DNA of 64,000 nucleotides from NCBI GenBank assembly GCA_905212635.1, contig CAJMFH010000006.1, forward strand, positions 29,338 through 93,337, given 5' to 3'. The notes under the pieces were generated by a model that had not been told where the DNA came from, ran no database searches, and saw only the letters and a list, made by a program, of their open reading frames with translations. The position numbers and the translations under genes are program-made. Each line of letters opens with the position of its first letter. Within the stretch, counting starts at the first letter, position 1. This document shows, one piece after another, positions 43,123-51,433 of the stretch. The DNA comes from an uncultured Lachnoclostridium sp. (GTDB lineage: Bacteria; Bacillota; Clostridia; Lachnospirales; Lachnospiraceae).

Positions 43123-43833
43123 CTATCTTTCAAAATGCTGGTAATCTTTGGAATATTTCCAGTCACCGCCCCAGGAAAAACCATATTTTTTGAAAATGCG
43201 GTATGCCTCATCCCCCCGGTGTATCATATAATCCCGGTATTTGCCACGGCACGTCGCCGCATCCCGGTTACGGTACACCTTACTGTTTGCCGGTGCAATG
43301 CCGTACTTGGTAATATAAGGGTTGATCCTTGGATTGATATCAATGGCAAGTCCCTGACTGTGCTTGGACATTTTGGAAGAATTTGCCACTTTGCGATAAT
43401 TAAAAGCAGACGTATTGTTCGCCGCCATCGATGCCTCATCATCGGCATCGTATTCATCCACCAGCTGTATCCGGGCAATCGGATACTTTATCTGATACAA
43501 TTCATAGAATACTTTACAGGTTGTTTTGGCGATTTTTTTATGAACCACCATCTCCCCCTCCTGCTCCATTCCGTCAAAATCAATGTAACGGATCCGAAGA
43601 TACCGGAGTTGACTGAGCGGGATCTTTGCCCCTTTTTTATAGGATTTTCCACGCATCCGCGCGATGGTTTCCGAATCCAGTTTCTGGTACGTAAAGCCCT
43701 CTTTGTATGTATGCACTTTTGTCGTTTTTGCCGCTGTTTTTGCCCGGCAGATCTGACTGCCGAAAAAAATGGAACAGCTGACACAGACGACCGCAACGGT
43801 AAAAAATCTCTGCATCCATCGTTTTGAAATCAT
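43123..43833 (-). CDS. M15-family peptidase (VanY/DdcP-like, L,D- or D,D-carboxypeptidase)
   Basis: A 236-residue secreted or membrane-anchored peptidase. An N-terminal hydrophobic stretch (FFTVAVVCVSCSIFFGSQI) acts as signal or anchor. The M15 zinc-site motifs are visible as SKHSQGLAIDINPRINPYI (HxxxxxxD) and WGGDWKYSKDYQHFE (final His), with FNYRKVANSSKMS before them. It likely trims cell-wall peptides. ATG 43833 has AAAGGAAGG upstream. The longer ORF (to 43902) would run through the tRNA terminator. The terminator leaves no room for a separate promoter, so it depends on read-through or a promoter further upstream. Confidence 0.9.
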   Translation of the reverse strand: MISKRWMQRFFTVAVVCVSCSIFFGSQICRAKTAAKTTKVHTYKEGFTYQKLDSETIARMRGKSYKKGAKIPLSQLRYLRIRYIDFDGMEQEGEMVVHKKIAKTTCKVFYELYQIKYPIARIQLVDEYDADDEASMAANNTSAFNYRKVANSSKMSKHSQGLAIDINPRINPYITKYGIAPANSKVYRNRDAATCRGKYRDYMIHRGDEAYRIFKKYGFSWGGDWKYSKDYQHFER

Positions 43834-43868
43834 ATCCCAATCCTTCCTTTCCCAGACTCGCGTGTTAC

Positions 43869-43922
43869 AAAAAGAGAAGCCAACCGGCAGCTGATGTGAC
43901 ATCTGCCGCTTCGTAGCTTCTC
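43869..43922 (-). terminator. Terminator of the tRNA-Pro transcript
   Basis: Arms GAGAAGC (43916-43922) and GCTTCTC (43874-43880) plus an inner CGGCAG/CTGCCG helix form a long hairpin, followed on the minus strand by TTTTT. It starts 12 nt after the tRNA 3' end and ends 35 nt before the VanY-like start. Confidence 0.8.
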
Positions 43923-43933
43923 CTTCCTAATCA

Positions 43934-44008
43934 TCGGGGTAACAGGATTCGAACCTGCGACCTCATCGTCCCGAACGATGCGCTCTAGCCAAGCTGAGCC
44001 ATACCCCG
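43934..44008 (-). tRNA. tRNA-Pro (anticodon CGG)
   Basis: A full cloverleaf is read on the minus strand: acceptor CGGGGTA/TACCCCG, D arm GCTCAGCTTGGCTAGAGC, anticodon stem CATCG/CGATG with loop TTCGGGA (anticodon CGG, codon CCG), T arm GCAGG-TTCGAAT-CCTGT, and discriminator A. CCA is not encoded. It lies 38 bp after a 39-residue ORF and shares its promoter. No copy of its 3' end is seen elsewhere in the window. Confidence 0.97.
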
Positions 44009-44046
44009 TCTCTTATCCTCCATCCAGTCAAAATCAATAACAGGCG

Positions 44047-44166
44047 TTACATCTCGTCATCGTCTTTTAATGAATCTTTTGCAGCAGCTACAATCGCAGA
44101 AACTGCCCCAACAACAATTACCACTGCTATAATAGCGACACCTACGCCGACTCCAAGTAATACCAT
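44047..44166 (-). CDS. 39-residue single-TM peptide
   Basis: A short ORF with a hydrophobic, glycine-containing segment (MVLLGVGVGVAIIAVVIVVGAV) and a short acidic tail ending KDDDEM, as in small single-pass membrane peptides. A GGATGAGGGGC stretch precedes the ATG and a promoter (TTGATT/TATAAT) lies 40-70 bp upstream. It precedes tRNA-Pro on the same strand with no terminator between. No family is recognised. Coding is supported by the start context and membrane-like composition only. Confidence 0.6.
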   Translation of the reverse strand: MVLLGVGVGVAIIAVVIVVGAVSAIVAAAKDSLKDDDEM

Positions 44167-44207
44167 GCCCCTCATCCTTTCTCTTGGATTTTGAACTTGC
44201 ACTATTT

Positions 44208-44235
44208 ATTATATCGCATTTTCAAAAAAAATCAA
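44208..44235 (-). promoter_or_regulatory. Promoter of the 39-residue ORF and tRNA-Pro
   Basis: TTGATT and a perfect TATAAT, 16 bp apart on the minus strand. It starts right after the DUF4846 gene, which has no visible terminator. Confidence 0.65.
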
Positions 44236-44254
44236 GACCTTTTCCATGAAAATA

Positions 44255-45208
44255 TCACTGCATACATTCCGGCCGTTTCAAACTTCCCTTTTCAAACGTA
44301 TACTCCGGTGTCTGGAGCGGATAGGTAAGTTCATCCACATAATACCACGGATCCTCTTCATGCAGCGGATTTTTCAGCACATGAAACTGCTGTGCCGGCA
44401 TAAACCCCTGTCCGAGTAAAAATGCCTTTCGTCCACTCTCGTCCGTACACACATCCAGCACCATAACCGCATGTCCCGGACTTCCGCCCTGCACAAAGAT
44501 ATCTCCTGCCTGAATCTCTGCTTTCTTTATCTTCTTGGACTCATCGCTCAATGAAATCGTGCTGGCATACGCAAACACAAAGCGAAGATATTTTTCAAAT
44601 ACTGTTTCATCGTCATTTGCTGCTGCACTCTGCGTCCATGTTGTCGAAGAGCCGGAAACCGATACACGCATACCCTCAGCCCATTTACTGAACTCACAGG
44701 CAAATCCATTGACAAGATGGAAATTCATCTTATCGTACATTTTATTCTGGTAAAAATATTCTGCATACAAACGGATAATGGAATCGGCACACTGCTGTAA
44801 ATCGCCCTCGACGAGTTTCATCTTTAATACCGCAACGTGCGCATCCTGATTCTGCTTCAATGACTTATCGTACAATTTCACTTTTTTTCCGTCTTTATAC
44901 AATGCATAGTTTTCCAAAAAAGCCGCAAAACTGTCATCGTCCACTTCTTCCCGGTGAAATCCTTCAGGTGTATGAATCCGCTCTTTTAACGTCATCGCCT
45001 CCGCGTCATAAAATCCGGTAAACGGTTCTTCTGTCGGCTTTGGCGTCGCTGCCTGCGTCGGCTGCGGTGTCACCTGTTCTTTCGCCGTCTCAAAACTGCT
45101 GCGATAGCCTTCCGGTGCCGGATTCATATAACGCATCCCTGCGATTGCTGCGATCAGAAGCACCGCACCGAGCGCAATGGATAAAAATACTGTATTTTTA
45201 TAATTCAT
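44255..45208 (-). CDS. DUF4846 protein, membrane-anchored
   Basis: A 317-residue protein with one N-terminal TM segment (TVFLSIALGAVLLIAAIAGM), a Pro/Thr/Glu linker and a DUF4846 domain: ERIHTPEGFHREEVDDDSFAAFLENYALYKDGKKVKLYDKSLKQNQDAHVAVLKM, GDLQQCADSIIRLYAEYFY, FHLVNGFACEFSKWAEGMR, FVFAYASTISL, GDIFVQGGSPGHAVMVLDV and LGQGFMPAQQFHVLKNP. The final blocks resemble NlpC-like hydrolase features (a histidine in SPGHAV), but function is unknown. It has its own TTGACT/TATAAT promoter. It is the left neighbour of the defence operon. Confidence 0.85.
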   Translation of the reverse strand: MNYKNTVFLSIALGAVLLIAAIAGMRYMNPAPEGYRSSFETAKEQVTPQPTQAATPKPTEEPFTGFYDAEAMTLKERIHTPEGFHREEVDDDSFAAFLENYALYKDGKKVKLYDKSLKQNQDAHVAVLKMKLVEGDLQQCADSIIRLYAEYFYQNKMYDKMNFHLVNGFACEFSKWAEGMRVSVSGSSTTWTQSAAANDDETVFEKYLRFVFAYASTISLSDESKKIKKAEIQAGDIFVQGGSPGHAVMVLDVCTDESGRKAFLLGQGFMPAQQFHVLKNPLHEEDPWYYVDELTYPLQTPEYTFEKGSLKRPECMQ

Positions 45209-45247
45209 AGGTAATAGTCCCCTTTTTTCGTCGTTTTCCTACTTGTG

Positions 45248-45276
45248 ATTATACCTATTTGAGGGAGAAAAGTCAA
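45248..45276 (-). promoter_or_regulatory. Promoter of the DUF4846 gene
   Basis: TTGACT and a perfect TATAAT are 17 bp apart on the minus strand, about 40 bp upstream of the start codon. Confidence 0.8.
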
Positions 45277-45449
45277 TGGAATTTGCAGGTTTCGCAAACT
45301 TACTGACCGCATACACCGGATATACTAAAAATTTCTTCATAAAAATTATGCAATACAGCACTTTTTTAGAAATTCAAAGGCGGAAAAGGCGTATTTTTTT
45401 TAATTTGCCAAGCGAAAAACAAAGTATGCAGCAGTCAAGTGTAGCAAAC
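45277..45449. other. Spacer at the left edge of the defence operon
   Basis: AT-rich DNA with no supported gene and no clear terminator for the operon; the short plus-strand ORF across it has no ribosome-binding site. No direct repeat or att-like sequence was found when it was compared by eye with the right edge near 58,250. Confidence 0.4.
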
Positions 45450-45950
45450 TCACTCCAGTCCTACATCTTTCTTGTAAATTCTCACCTCAAGTTCTTCCAG
45501 AAATTCATAAAAATTCATGAGATATTCTTCCGGCTTTGATTCATTACCAAAAATTCTTTCATACAAAACTTCTACACCGCCAAGCACATAGGAATTGTAT
45601 AATTCATCATAAGTTTTTCGCTCTTCGTCTTTATCATCCATATGAAAGGCAATATCCATCCGCTCTTCGGAATCCATTTTTTCCCCATTTAACAGCATTA
45701 AATTACGGTAATTAAACAATAATTGCGGTCTGTCGTCCAGCATTTTATCTCGAAAGACACGGGTTTTGTTATTTTCATCACGTTCGACTTCTGCCTTTCG
45801 ATTATAAATCCAGCCAATAATCGGTGCGACTTCATATACATCCAGATTACGTTCAAAAACAGATGCTCCAATCTCATCGTTCCATTTAGCCGTTAATTTT
45901 TTTACCATATCCGCATGTTTTCCATAAAAATAGTATTCTCGATCAAACAT
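45450..45950 (-). CDS. Unrecognised 166-residue protein of the phosphorothioation operon
   Basis: A soluble, charged, mostly helical protein (MFDREYYFYGKHADMVKKL ... WNDEIGASVFERNLDVYEVAPIIGWIYNRKAEVERDENN ... YEFLEELEVRIYKKDVGLE). No catalytic motif or TM segment is visible and I do not recognise the family. It is the last gene of the defence operon; a TTG at 45959 overlaps the SMC-like gene, but ATG 45950 with AAAGGGG 9 nt upstream is the better start. Its tight link to the SMC-like ATPase suggests a partner or inhibitor of that protein (inference). Confidence 0.75.
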   Translation of the reverse strand: MFDREYYFYGKHADMVKKLTAKWNDEIGASVFERNLDVYEVAPIIGWIYNRKAEVERDENNKTRVFRDKMLDDRPQLLFNYRNLMLLNGEKMDSEERMDIAFHMDDKDEERKTYDELYNSYVLGGVEVLYERIFGNESKPEEYLMNFYEFLEELEVRIYKKDVGLE

Positions 45951-45955
45951 CGTTA

Positions 45956-47968
45956 TCAACCCCTTTCCACAATTCTTGAATGCAATTTACTGTCATTTAC
46001 CATTTCAATCATATAGCGGCAGCCAATCTTATCACTCATATGCTCTTCCGCCACTTCTCCATCCGTATCCTTAATAAATATGATAACCTGATCAGCAATG
46101 CGCGGAATCTCCGTACAGATTTTTTCTATTCTGGTCTTATCAAATGCCGACAATGGGGCATCCATGACCAACGGATATCCTTCATTTTCTTCATCAATCA
46201 GTTCGGTTTCCATAAGTGCCTCGTCATTAGCCTTTTTCTTAGCCAGATCAATAATTGCTGAGATAAATGTAAAAATCAGCGCGTATCCCTGTGCCGTATT
46301 GCGTTCCACTTCATCGGTAGAAGCCAATTCCTCATCAATACGAACCGTAATTCGATAACGTGGATCAATCGTTATCGATATGTTATGACCGTATATGGAG
46401 GCAAATATTTCATTCATACGATTTTGCAGTTTGATACGATAAAAATCTTCTTTCTCTTTGTACTCTTTTTTCAATGACTCGTACAATTCTTTCGCATATG
46501 CCATATAAATCTTATTTTTAACAACATCATCATTATTTACGATCATGGAATCCTTTTCCTGTTCCAATACCCGTATTTTTGTTTCTGCATCTTGGATTTG
46601 TTGTTTTAATCGTCCAATCTGTTGCTCAATCTTTGGCAGTTCTTTCTCAACCTCTTTATTTTCCAACAATGCCCTTTCTGCGGAGGATGTGTCTGCCATC
46701 ATTTGCTGCTTATCATCACGTTCTGTCATTTTCCCTTCTAATTGGGCTGTACAGTCTTCGTAATTTTTCAATTTTTCTTTCCAGCGTTCCGAAAAATTTG
46801 TATAGTGCTCCGCTTCATGTAACTTTGTCCGATAATCTGCTTTTAATGATGCAATTGTCTTCGGATAAGAGGTCTCCCGCAATTTCATCACTTGCTCATA
46901 AGGCAACTGATTTTCACATAACGTTGTTCCACAGATACATTTTCCACGTTTCAAAAGAGCATCAATTGTTCTCGTTGTAAGATCCGGGATTATAAGCTCC
47001 TCTGTTTCCTCTTCTTCTATCAGACCAGCTGCTTTTTTTGCTACACCATATACACAAAATTGATAAAACTCTCTGGAAATCATCTGAAGCATATCTTTTG
47101 TCTTAGTATTTTTCTCTTTTAATAGATTTTCAATGTCTTTTTCCAGTGCAGCATACTCTTTTTTTATCTGCATATCAGACTGTCCGTCAATGATCAGTCT
47201 ATTATTACTGTCCCGTTTTTCCTCTAGTTTTTTTCTCTCTTGCCGCAACTTGTCAAGTTCCAACGTATTATTTTGTATCTTTTGGTTCCATTCCTCAATC
47301 TGTGTATTCTTTTGTTCCATTTTTGCTGTAGATTGTGAATTTTTGTCAATTTCTCTTTGAATCTCTTTAATGACACACTTTTTATTGCTTTTTAAATGTT
47401 CAATCGTATTTTGTGTGGCTGTAAGTCCTACCAGACTATATACGGCATTTTGAAAATCTGAACTTTTTCCACTTTGTATTTCCTTGGACATTTCTTCAAT
47501 TTTCTCTCCATCAAAGAAAAAGAAATTCGACAAATCCTTTGGCAAAAACTGTTTTACAATATAATCTTTTTGATATTCCGGAACATACTGAACATTTCCC
47601 GAATCATCAATCTTCGAGACAACAAATTTGCCCTGCCTTTCTTCTATCTTCTGATTGACATTTTTATAATATTCCTGTATACGCCGCACCGTATACTCTA
47701 TATTGTTATAGGTAATATCCAGCATCACAGAGACATCTTTTTTCTCTCCTGTTCCCATTTTTTCTCTAACCGTACGATTTAGCAGTTCACGAATCTGAAA
47801 ATTAGTCTTTCCATACAATGCCCACTGGAATGCCTGTGCCAATGTTGTTTTTCCGGTTCCATTATCTCCCATAATAACGGTTACATTCTTTTTTTCATCT
47901 GTTGCAAATTCAATTTCCGTTTCAATGTATTGCCGAAAATTCAACAATTTCATTTTCTTAATAATCAT
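45956..47968 (-). CDS. SMC/DndD-like ATPase with zinc-hook
   Basis: A 670-residue ABC-type ATPase of the RecN/SbcC/DndD class. Walker A is VIMGDNGTGKTTLAQAFQWALYG near the N-terminus; a long coiled coil follows with a hook-like GKCICGTTLC about residue 344; the C-terminal ATPase half has RNTAQGYALIFTFISAIIDLA and Walker B EGYPLVMDAPLSAFD. DndD of the Dnd system has this architecture, and such proteins sense or process DNA ends. Here it lies downstream of the helicase rather than with DndC/DndE. GAGGAGG precedes the ATG. A subunit of the restriction arm is the likely role. Confidence 0.85.
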   Translation of the reverse strand: MIIKKMKLLNFRQYIETEIEFATDEKKNVTVIMGDNGTGKTTLAQAFQWALYGKTNFQIRELLNRTVREKMGTGEKKDVSVMLDITYNNIEYTVRRIQEYYKNVNQKIEERQGKFVVSKIDDSGNVQYVPEYQKDYIVKQFLPKDLSNFFFFDGEKIEEMSKEIQSGKSSDFQNAVYSLVGLTATQNTIEHLKSNKKCVIKEIQREIDKNSQSTAKMEQKNTQIEEWNQKIQNNTLELDKLRQERKKLEEKRDSNNRLIIDGQSDMQIKKEYAALEKDIENLLKEKNTKTKDMLQMISREFYQFCVYGVAKKAAGLIEEEETEELIIPDLTTRTIDALLKRGKCICGTTLCENQLPYEQVMKLRETSYPKTIASLKADYRTKLHEAEHYTNFSERWKEKLKNYEDCTAQLEGKMTERDDKQQMMADTSSAERALLENKEVEKELPKIEQQIGRLKQQIQDAETKIRVLEQEKDSMIVNNDDVVKNKIYMAYAKELYESLKKEYKEKEDFYRIKLQNRMNEIFASIYGHNISITIDPRYRITVRIDEELASTDEVERNTAQGYALIFTFISAIIDLAKKKANDEALMETELIDEENEGYPLVMDAPLSAFDKTRIEKICTEIPRIADQVIIFIKDTDGEVAEEHMSDKIGCRYMIEMVNDSKLHSRIVERG

Positions 47969-47981
47969 ATTCTCTTCCTCC

Positions 47982-48149
47982 TCACTTTTCCAATGTACGA
48001 TCCACTTCTGACTGTATAATTTTTACAATTTCAGAAACCATGTCCGCATCTTTCTTTTCGTGTGACTTTGCATTCTTTTTCTCAATCTGTAATATACGAA
48101 ATCGAATTGCCTTCATCACATCTTCTTTCGTTTGTTCCTCATTCATCAT
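47982..48149 (-). CDS. 55-residue helical protein between the helicase and SMC-like genes
   Basis: A small, highly charged, probably coiled-coil protein (NEEQTKEDVMKAIRFRILQIEKKN ... MVSEIVKIIQSEVDRTLEK). A perfect AGGAGG 9 nt before the ATG at 48149 shows it is translated; the frame then overlaps the helicase stop by 11 bp. No family is recognised. Its place suggests a small subunit of the helicase or ATPase. It is much shorter than DndE (~120 residues), so that label is not used. Confidence 0.7.
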   Translation of the reverse strand: MMNEEQTKEDVMKAIRFRILQIEKKNAKSHEKKDADMVSEIVKIIQSEVDRTLEK

Positions 48150-50277
48150 TATTCTCGTCCTCCTCATATATTTGATAAGCATCCCGGATAGCTAAAATTT
48201 CAACCATTGATTCATAAGAATTATCTGCCAGTTTTCGAAAATCTTCAATTCGCTGTAATTCTCTCCGAATCAGGGATCTATCATATTTCAATTCCTTTTC
48301 ATTCAAAAAGGAAACGATTTCTAATTCTCTTGGCAAAGTAATAAAATCATAAATTTCCGCATATTCCTTTCCGGGAGAAAGTCTCAATACACGCCCACGT
48401 CTTTGAATATACTCCTTCGGGTTCGTTGTACTTGCCAATATAAATGCCGTTTTAATAGCAGGAATATTTACGCCCTCATCAAGACATTTGATTGCCACTA
48501 AAGATTGAATTTCTTCCCCTTCCGTGAATTTTTCAATCAGTATCTGTCGTTCCCTGCGATTTTCTCCTGACGTAAATCTCGCTACTTTCATATGCAGATT
48601 TTTTGACAGGTATTTAGTGATCAGATCAATCTGCCGGCATTCTTCCTGTAATTCCTTATCTTCTGTCTTAGTGGATCCACAATATACCAAAATATGCTTA
48701 TCTTCTTTATATTTCTCCATATACTTAAGCAGCAATTGGATTTTATTTTGTGCCCCCGCAACGATTCTTGCCCGGCTGATCATTAAACTTTTTACATATT
48801 CTGTAAGTTTGGGTTTTCCATTTTTATCAAATATCATACCCGATTCTATTTTTTCACTTATCTCCTGATATTTCTCCAGTTCTTCATCCGAAAAATAAAC
48901 CGGAATCGGATAATACCGGTAGTGTGTCAGGAATCCATTTTCAATTGCCATCTCCAACGTATATTCAATACACTTTTTTCCAAAATAGGAAAGTAAACTT
49001 TGTGTTCCTTCTTCATCATGATGACGATCCAGCGTTGCAGACAGACCAAGCCGGTATTCAAATGCTTCCTCCAAATATCTGCGATACGTCGCAGCTCCCA
49101 TATTATGTACTTCATCCACGATAAGAAGTCGGTTTTTCTTTATTTTTTCTAACTGTTTCTGCACTTTATCTTTACAAAAAGTATCCTTGGTCGTAAGTAG
49201 ACAAAAAAATTTTTTCGTTCCCAGATTATATCGGAATACTGCCTGTCTTAACCGGCTTTCATAATCTTTATATTGGGGATCCCCGTAAGCAATGATCGGC
49301 TCTATTCCAAACACATGCAAATCTTCTTTCCACTGCTCTACAAGATGGGTATAAGGACATACGATCACCACCGCTAAAACTCCCTTCAATGTCTCTTTCA
49401 ATCTACAAAGAGCTCCTAATCCGGTAAATGTTTTTCCGGTTCCTGTTGCCATGTCAAATATCCCTCGAAAGTCCTGCTCTTCCCATTTTCGAATTGCTTC
49501 TTTTTGATACTCGCGCAAATGAACCTGCTCCGGAATCACCCCTTCTTTTCGCTTTCGTATCACACTTTTATCCTTAATAAACTGCTCATAATCCGCCGTA
49601 AATTCCAAATCATCATTTGCATATGTTTTCAGTTTCTCAATCATTACTTTAGGAAAATCGACTACGCATACTTTCTGAGTATCATCCTGCCACAACTGTT
49701 CAAAATCATAAATTACCGCGTCCAAATGTTCTTTTGCACTATTTTCTGCATAAACAGAAATGGATTCAAAATTTTCATAAAACGCATTATAGGAGTCATT
49801 CATCGATCCTTCAAAGGCGATTCTTTCCCCTTCTTCATCTTCAAATACCGCAATTTTTTCATGATAAATTGCCTGATTACTTTTACTTAATGTAAATGCC
49901 AATTTAAAATCAATTACCCCCTGTACAATCAAATTAGCCACCAAATTGAGGCGTTGTTTTTCAAACTCCTCTACGGGTTCAATATTTTCCCGTTCTAATG
50001 CTTGTTCCAACACCTTGTCTCTTTCTTCATATCCCTTTTCGATTGCTTCAATATCTTCCTCAGAAAGTTTTGGTGAACAGATTACCTGAATATGCCCTCC
50101 ATTCTTTTGTAAACTTTCAATTCCAATAGACAATTCCTGTAAGGAGCTGCTTGAAAAAAATCCCACAGATCTTTTATAATTTTTTGCCTCCTTTAATACC
50201 GGAATCAGAAAATCCCTTGCAATGTTATCTTCATTACTCCGATATCGTATTTTAAGATCCAAATCTTTAAATCCCAT
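48139..50277 (-). CDS. PLD-nuclease/DEAD-helicase fusion (phosphorothioation-linked restriction enzyme)
   Basis: A 712-residue fusion. The N-terminal ~230 residues look like a phospholipase D-type nuclease (SVGFFSSSSLQELSIGIESL; HEKIAVFEDEEGERIAFEGSMNDS, with the HxK at about 139 and GSxN). An SF2 helicase follows: Walker A DMATGTGKTFTG (about residue 277), DEVH in LIVDEVHNMG (about 385), LGLSATLDR, and GRVLRLSPG with QRRGR (motif VI). Only one HKD-like site is clear, as in many dimeric PLD enzymes. Its neighbours imply cleavage or unwinding of unmodified DNA. It starts 3 bp after the cysteine desulfurase stop codon, with GGAGG upstream. Confidence 0.87.
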   Translation of the reverse strand: MGFKDLDLKIRYRSNEDNIARDFLIPVLKEAKNYKRSVGFFSSSSLQELSIGIESLQKNGGHIQVICSPKLSEEDIEAIEKGYEERDKVLEQALERENIEPVEEFEKQRLNLVANLIVQGVIDFKLAFTLSKSNQAIYHEKIAVFEDEEGERIAFEGSMNDSYNAFYENFESISVYAENSAKEHLDAVIYDFEQLWQDDTQKVCVVDFPKVMIEKLKTYANDDLEFTADYEQFIKDKSVIRKRKEGVIPEQVHLREYQKEAIRKWEEQDFRGIFDMATGTGKTFTGLGALCRLKETLKGVLAVVIVCPYTHLVEQWKEDLHVFGIEPIIAYGDPQYKDYESRLRQAVFRYNLGTKKFFCLLTTKDTFCKDKVQKQLEKIKKNRLLIVDEVHNMGAATYRRYLEEAFEYRLGLSATLDRHHDEEGTQSLLSYFGKKCIEYTLEMAIENGFLTHYRYYPIPVYFSDEELEKYQEISEKIESGMIFDKNGKPKLTEYVKSLMISRARIVAGAQNKIQLLLKYMEKYKEDKHILVYCGSTKTEDKELQEECRQIDLITKYLSKNLHMKVARFTSGENRRERQILIEKFTEGEEIQSLVAIKCLDEGVNIPAIKTAFILASTTNPKEYIQRRGRVLRLSPGKEYAEIYDFITLPRELEIVSFLNEKELKYDRSLIRRELQRIEDFRKLADNSYESMVEILAIRDAYQIYEEDENNDE

Positions 50278-50280
50278 ATC

Positions 50281-51429
50281 CTATTCCTCCATTAGTTCCT
50301 TAACTGCTTCTACCAGCGCCTGCACATCCCTTTCGGTCGTAAAACGCCCCATACTTACCCGCACCGTGCCGCCATACTCCACACTTCCGATGAGATCATG
50401 GACGAGCGGCGCACAATGATATCCGGTTCTCACCGCAATATCAAAATCTTCGTCTAAGATTATCCCCAGTTCCTCTGACCGGTATCTGTCACAGACAAAC
50501 GACAGGATCCCTGTACTCTTCTCCAACGGCTGCGTTCCTATGAGTGTCACGCCATCTATCTCAGATAGTCCCTTGCGTAGAATTTCCAATAATTGTCTCT
50601 CATGAAGCAGATCTTTTTCCGCACTGGCTTGGGTCAGTTCGACGGCACTTCCCAGCGCTGCGATGGAAGCAATATCCGGACTTCCCACCTCGAAACGGCT
50701 GCTTCCTTTTTCCGGGAGTGCCAAATTGCGGGAATCACTTCCCGTACCGCCAAAATACAGCGGCTGCAATGGAAATTGTCCGGCATTGACAAAACCACCT
50801 GTGCCAAACATGCCATATAGATTTTTGTGTCCGGCAAAGATCAGAAAATCAATCTTTTCTTTGATCACATGAACCGGGCAGATGCCAAGTCCCTGCGCAC
50901 TGTCCAGAAAAGTCATCGCGCCGGTTTTCTTTGCTTCCTGAAAAATGTCTTCATAGGGGAGCAGATAGCCGGTCACATTGCTTACCTGCGTCACACAGAC
51001 AAGACGCGGCTGTTCCAGTTCAAAGAGAACCTCAGTCTTTTTCAGGTCAATCTGCCCGTCCGCTCTGACCGGAAGCACTTTGATCTGTATTCCATACCGT
51101 TCTTCCATCGCGTGAAGGGTACGCATTACCGCATTGTGTTCGTAGGGCGAGACAACTACGACATCACCGGATTTCCACGAAAATCCCTGCAAGATCACAT
51201 TAGCTGCCATCGTCGCCGATGCCGTAAAATACACATCCTCCTCCGAAAGTGCATGGACATATTCTGCCAGCTTTCCGCGGGTTTCCCGGATCTGCTGTTC
51301 TGCCTGTGCCGCCAGACGATAACTCCCTCTGCCGGCATTGACACATTTTTCACATCCCCATTGACGATAAGTCTCCGTTACTTCCTTAGGTTTCGGATAT
51401 GTCGTCGCTGCATTATCCAGATATATCAA
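50281..51429 (-). CDS. Cysteine desulfurase, SspA/DndA role
   Basis: A 382-residue PLP enzyme that takes sulfur from cysteine. Family motifs are IYLDNAATTYPKPKEV at the start, SATMAANVILQG, the cofactor lysine in FAGHKNLYGMFGTGG (about residue 201) and the persulfide cysteine in RTGYHCAPLVHD (about 338). This is the class V fold type close to the EF2568-like family, not the IscS type. The start is TTG 51429 with GGAG upstream; an ORF reading further upstream would overlap the ATPase gene. The start is 4 bp after the sspC-like stop codon. It most likely supplies sulfur to the SspD-like protein. Confidence 0.88.
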   Translation of the reverse strand: MIYLDNAATTYPKPKEVTETYRQWGCEKCVNAGRGSYRLAAQAEQQIRETRGKLAEYVHALSEEDVYFTASATMAANVILQGFSWKSGDVVVVSPYEHNAVMRTLHAMEERYGIQIKVLPVRADGQIDLKKTEVLFELEQPRLVCVTQVSNVTGYLLPYEDIFQEAKKTGAMTFLDSAQGLGICPVHVIKEKIDFLIFAGHKNLYGMFGTGGFVNAGQFPLQPLYFGGTGSDSRNLALPEKGSSRFEVGSPDIASIAALGSAVELTQASAEKDLLHERQLLEILRKGLSEIDGVTLIGTQPLEKSTGILSFVCDRYRSEELGIILDEDFDIAVRTGYHCAPLVHDLIGSVEYGGTVRVSMGRFTTERDVQALVEAVKELMEE

Positions 51430-51433
51430 AGAA

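Noticed and set aside
45276..45539. Plus-strand ORF of 87 residues at the edge of the defence operon
   Set aside because: It runs across a promoter and into the antisense of the last operon gene; composition is not protein-like.
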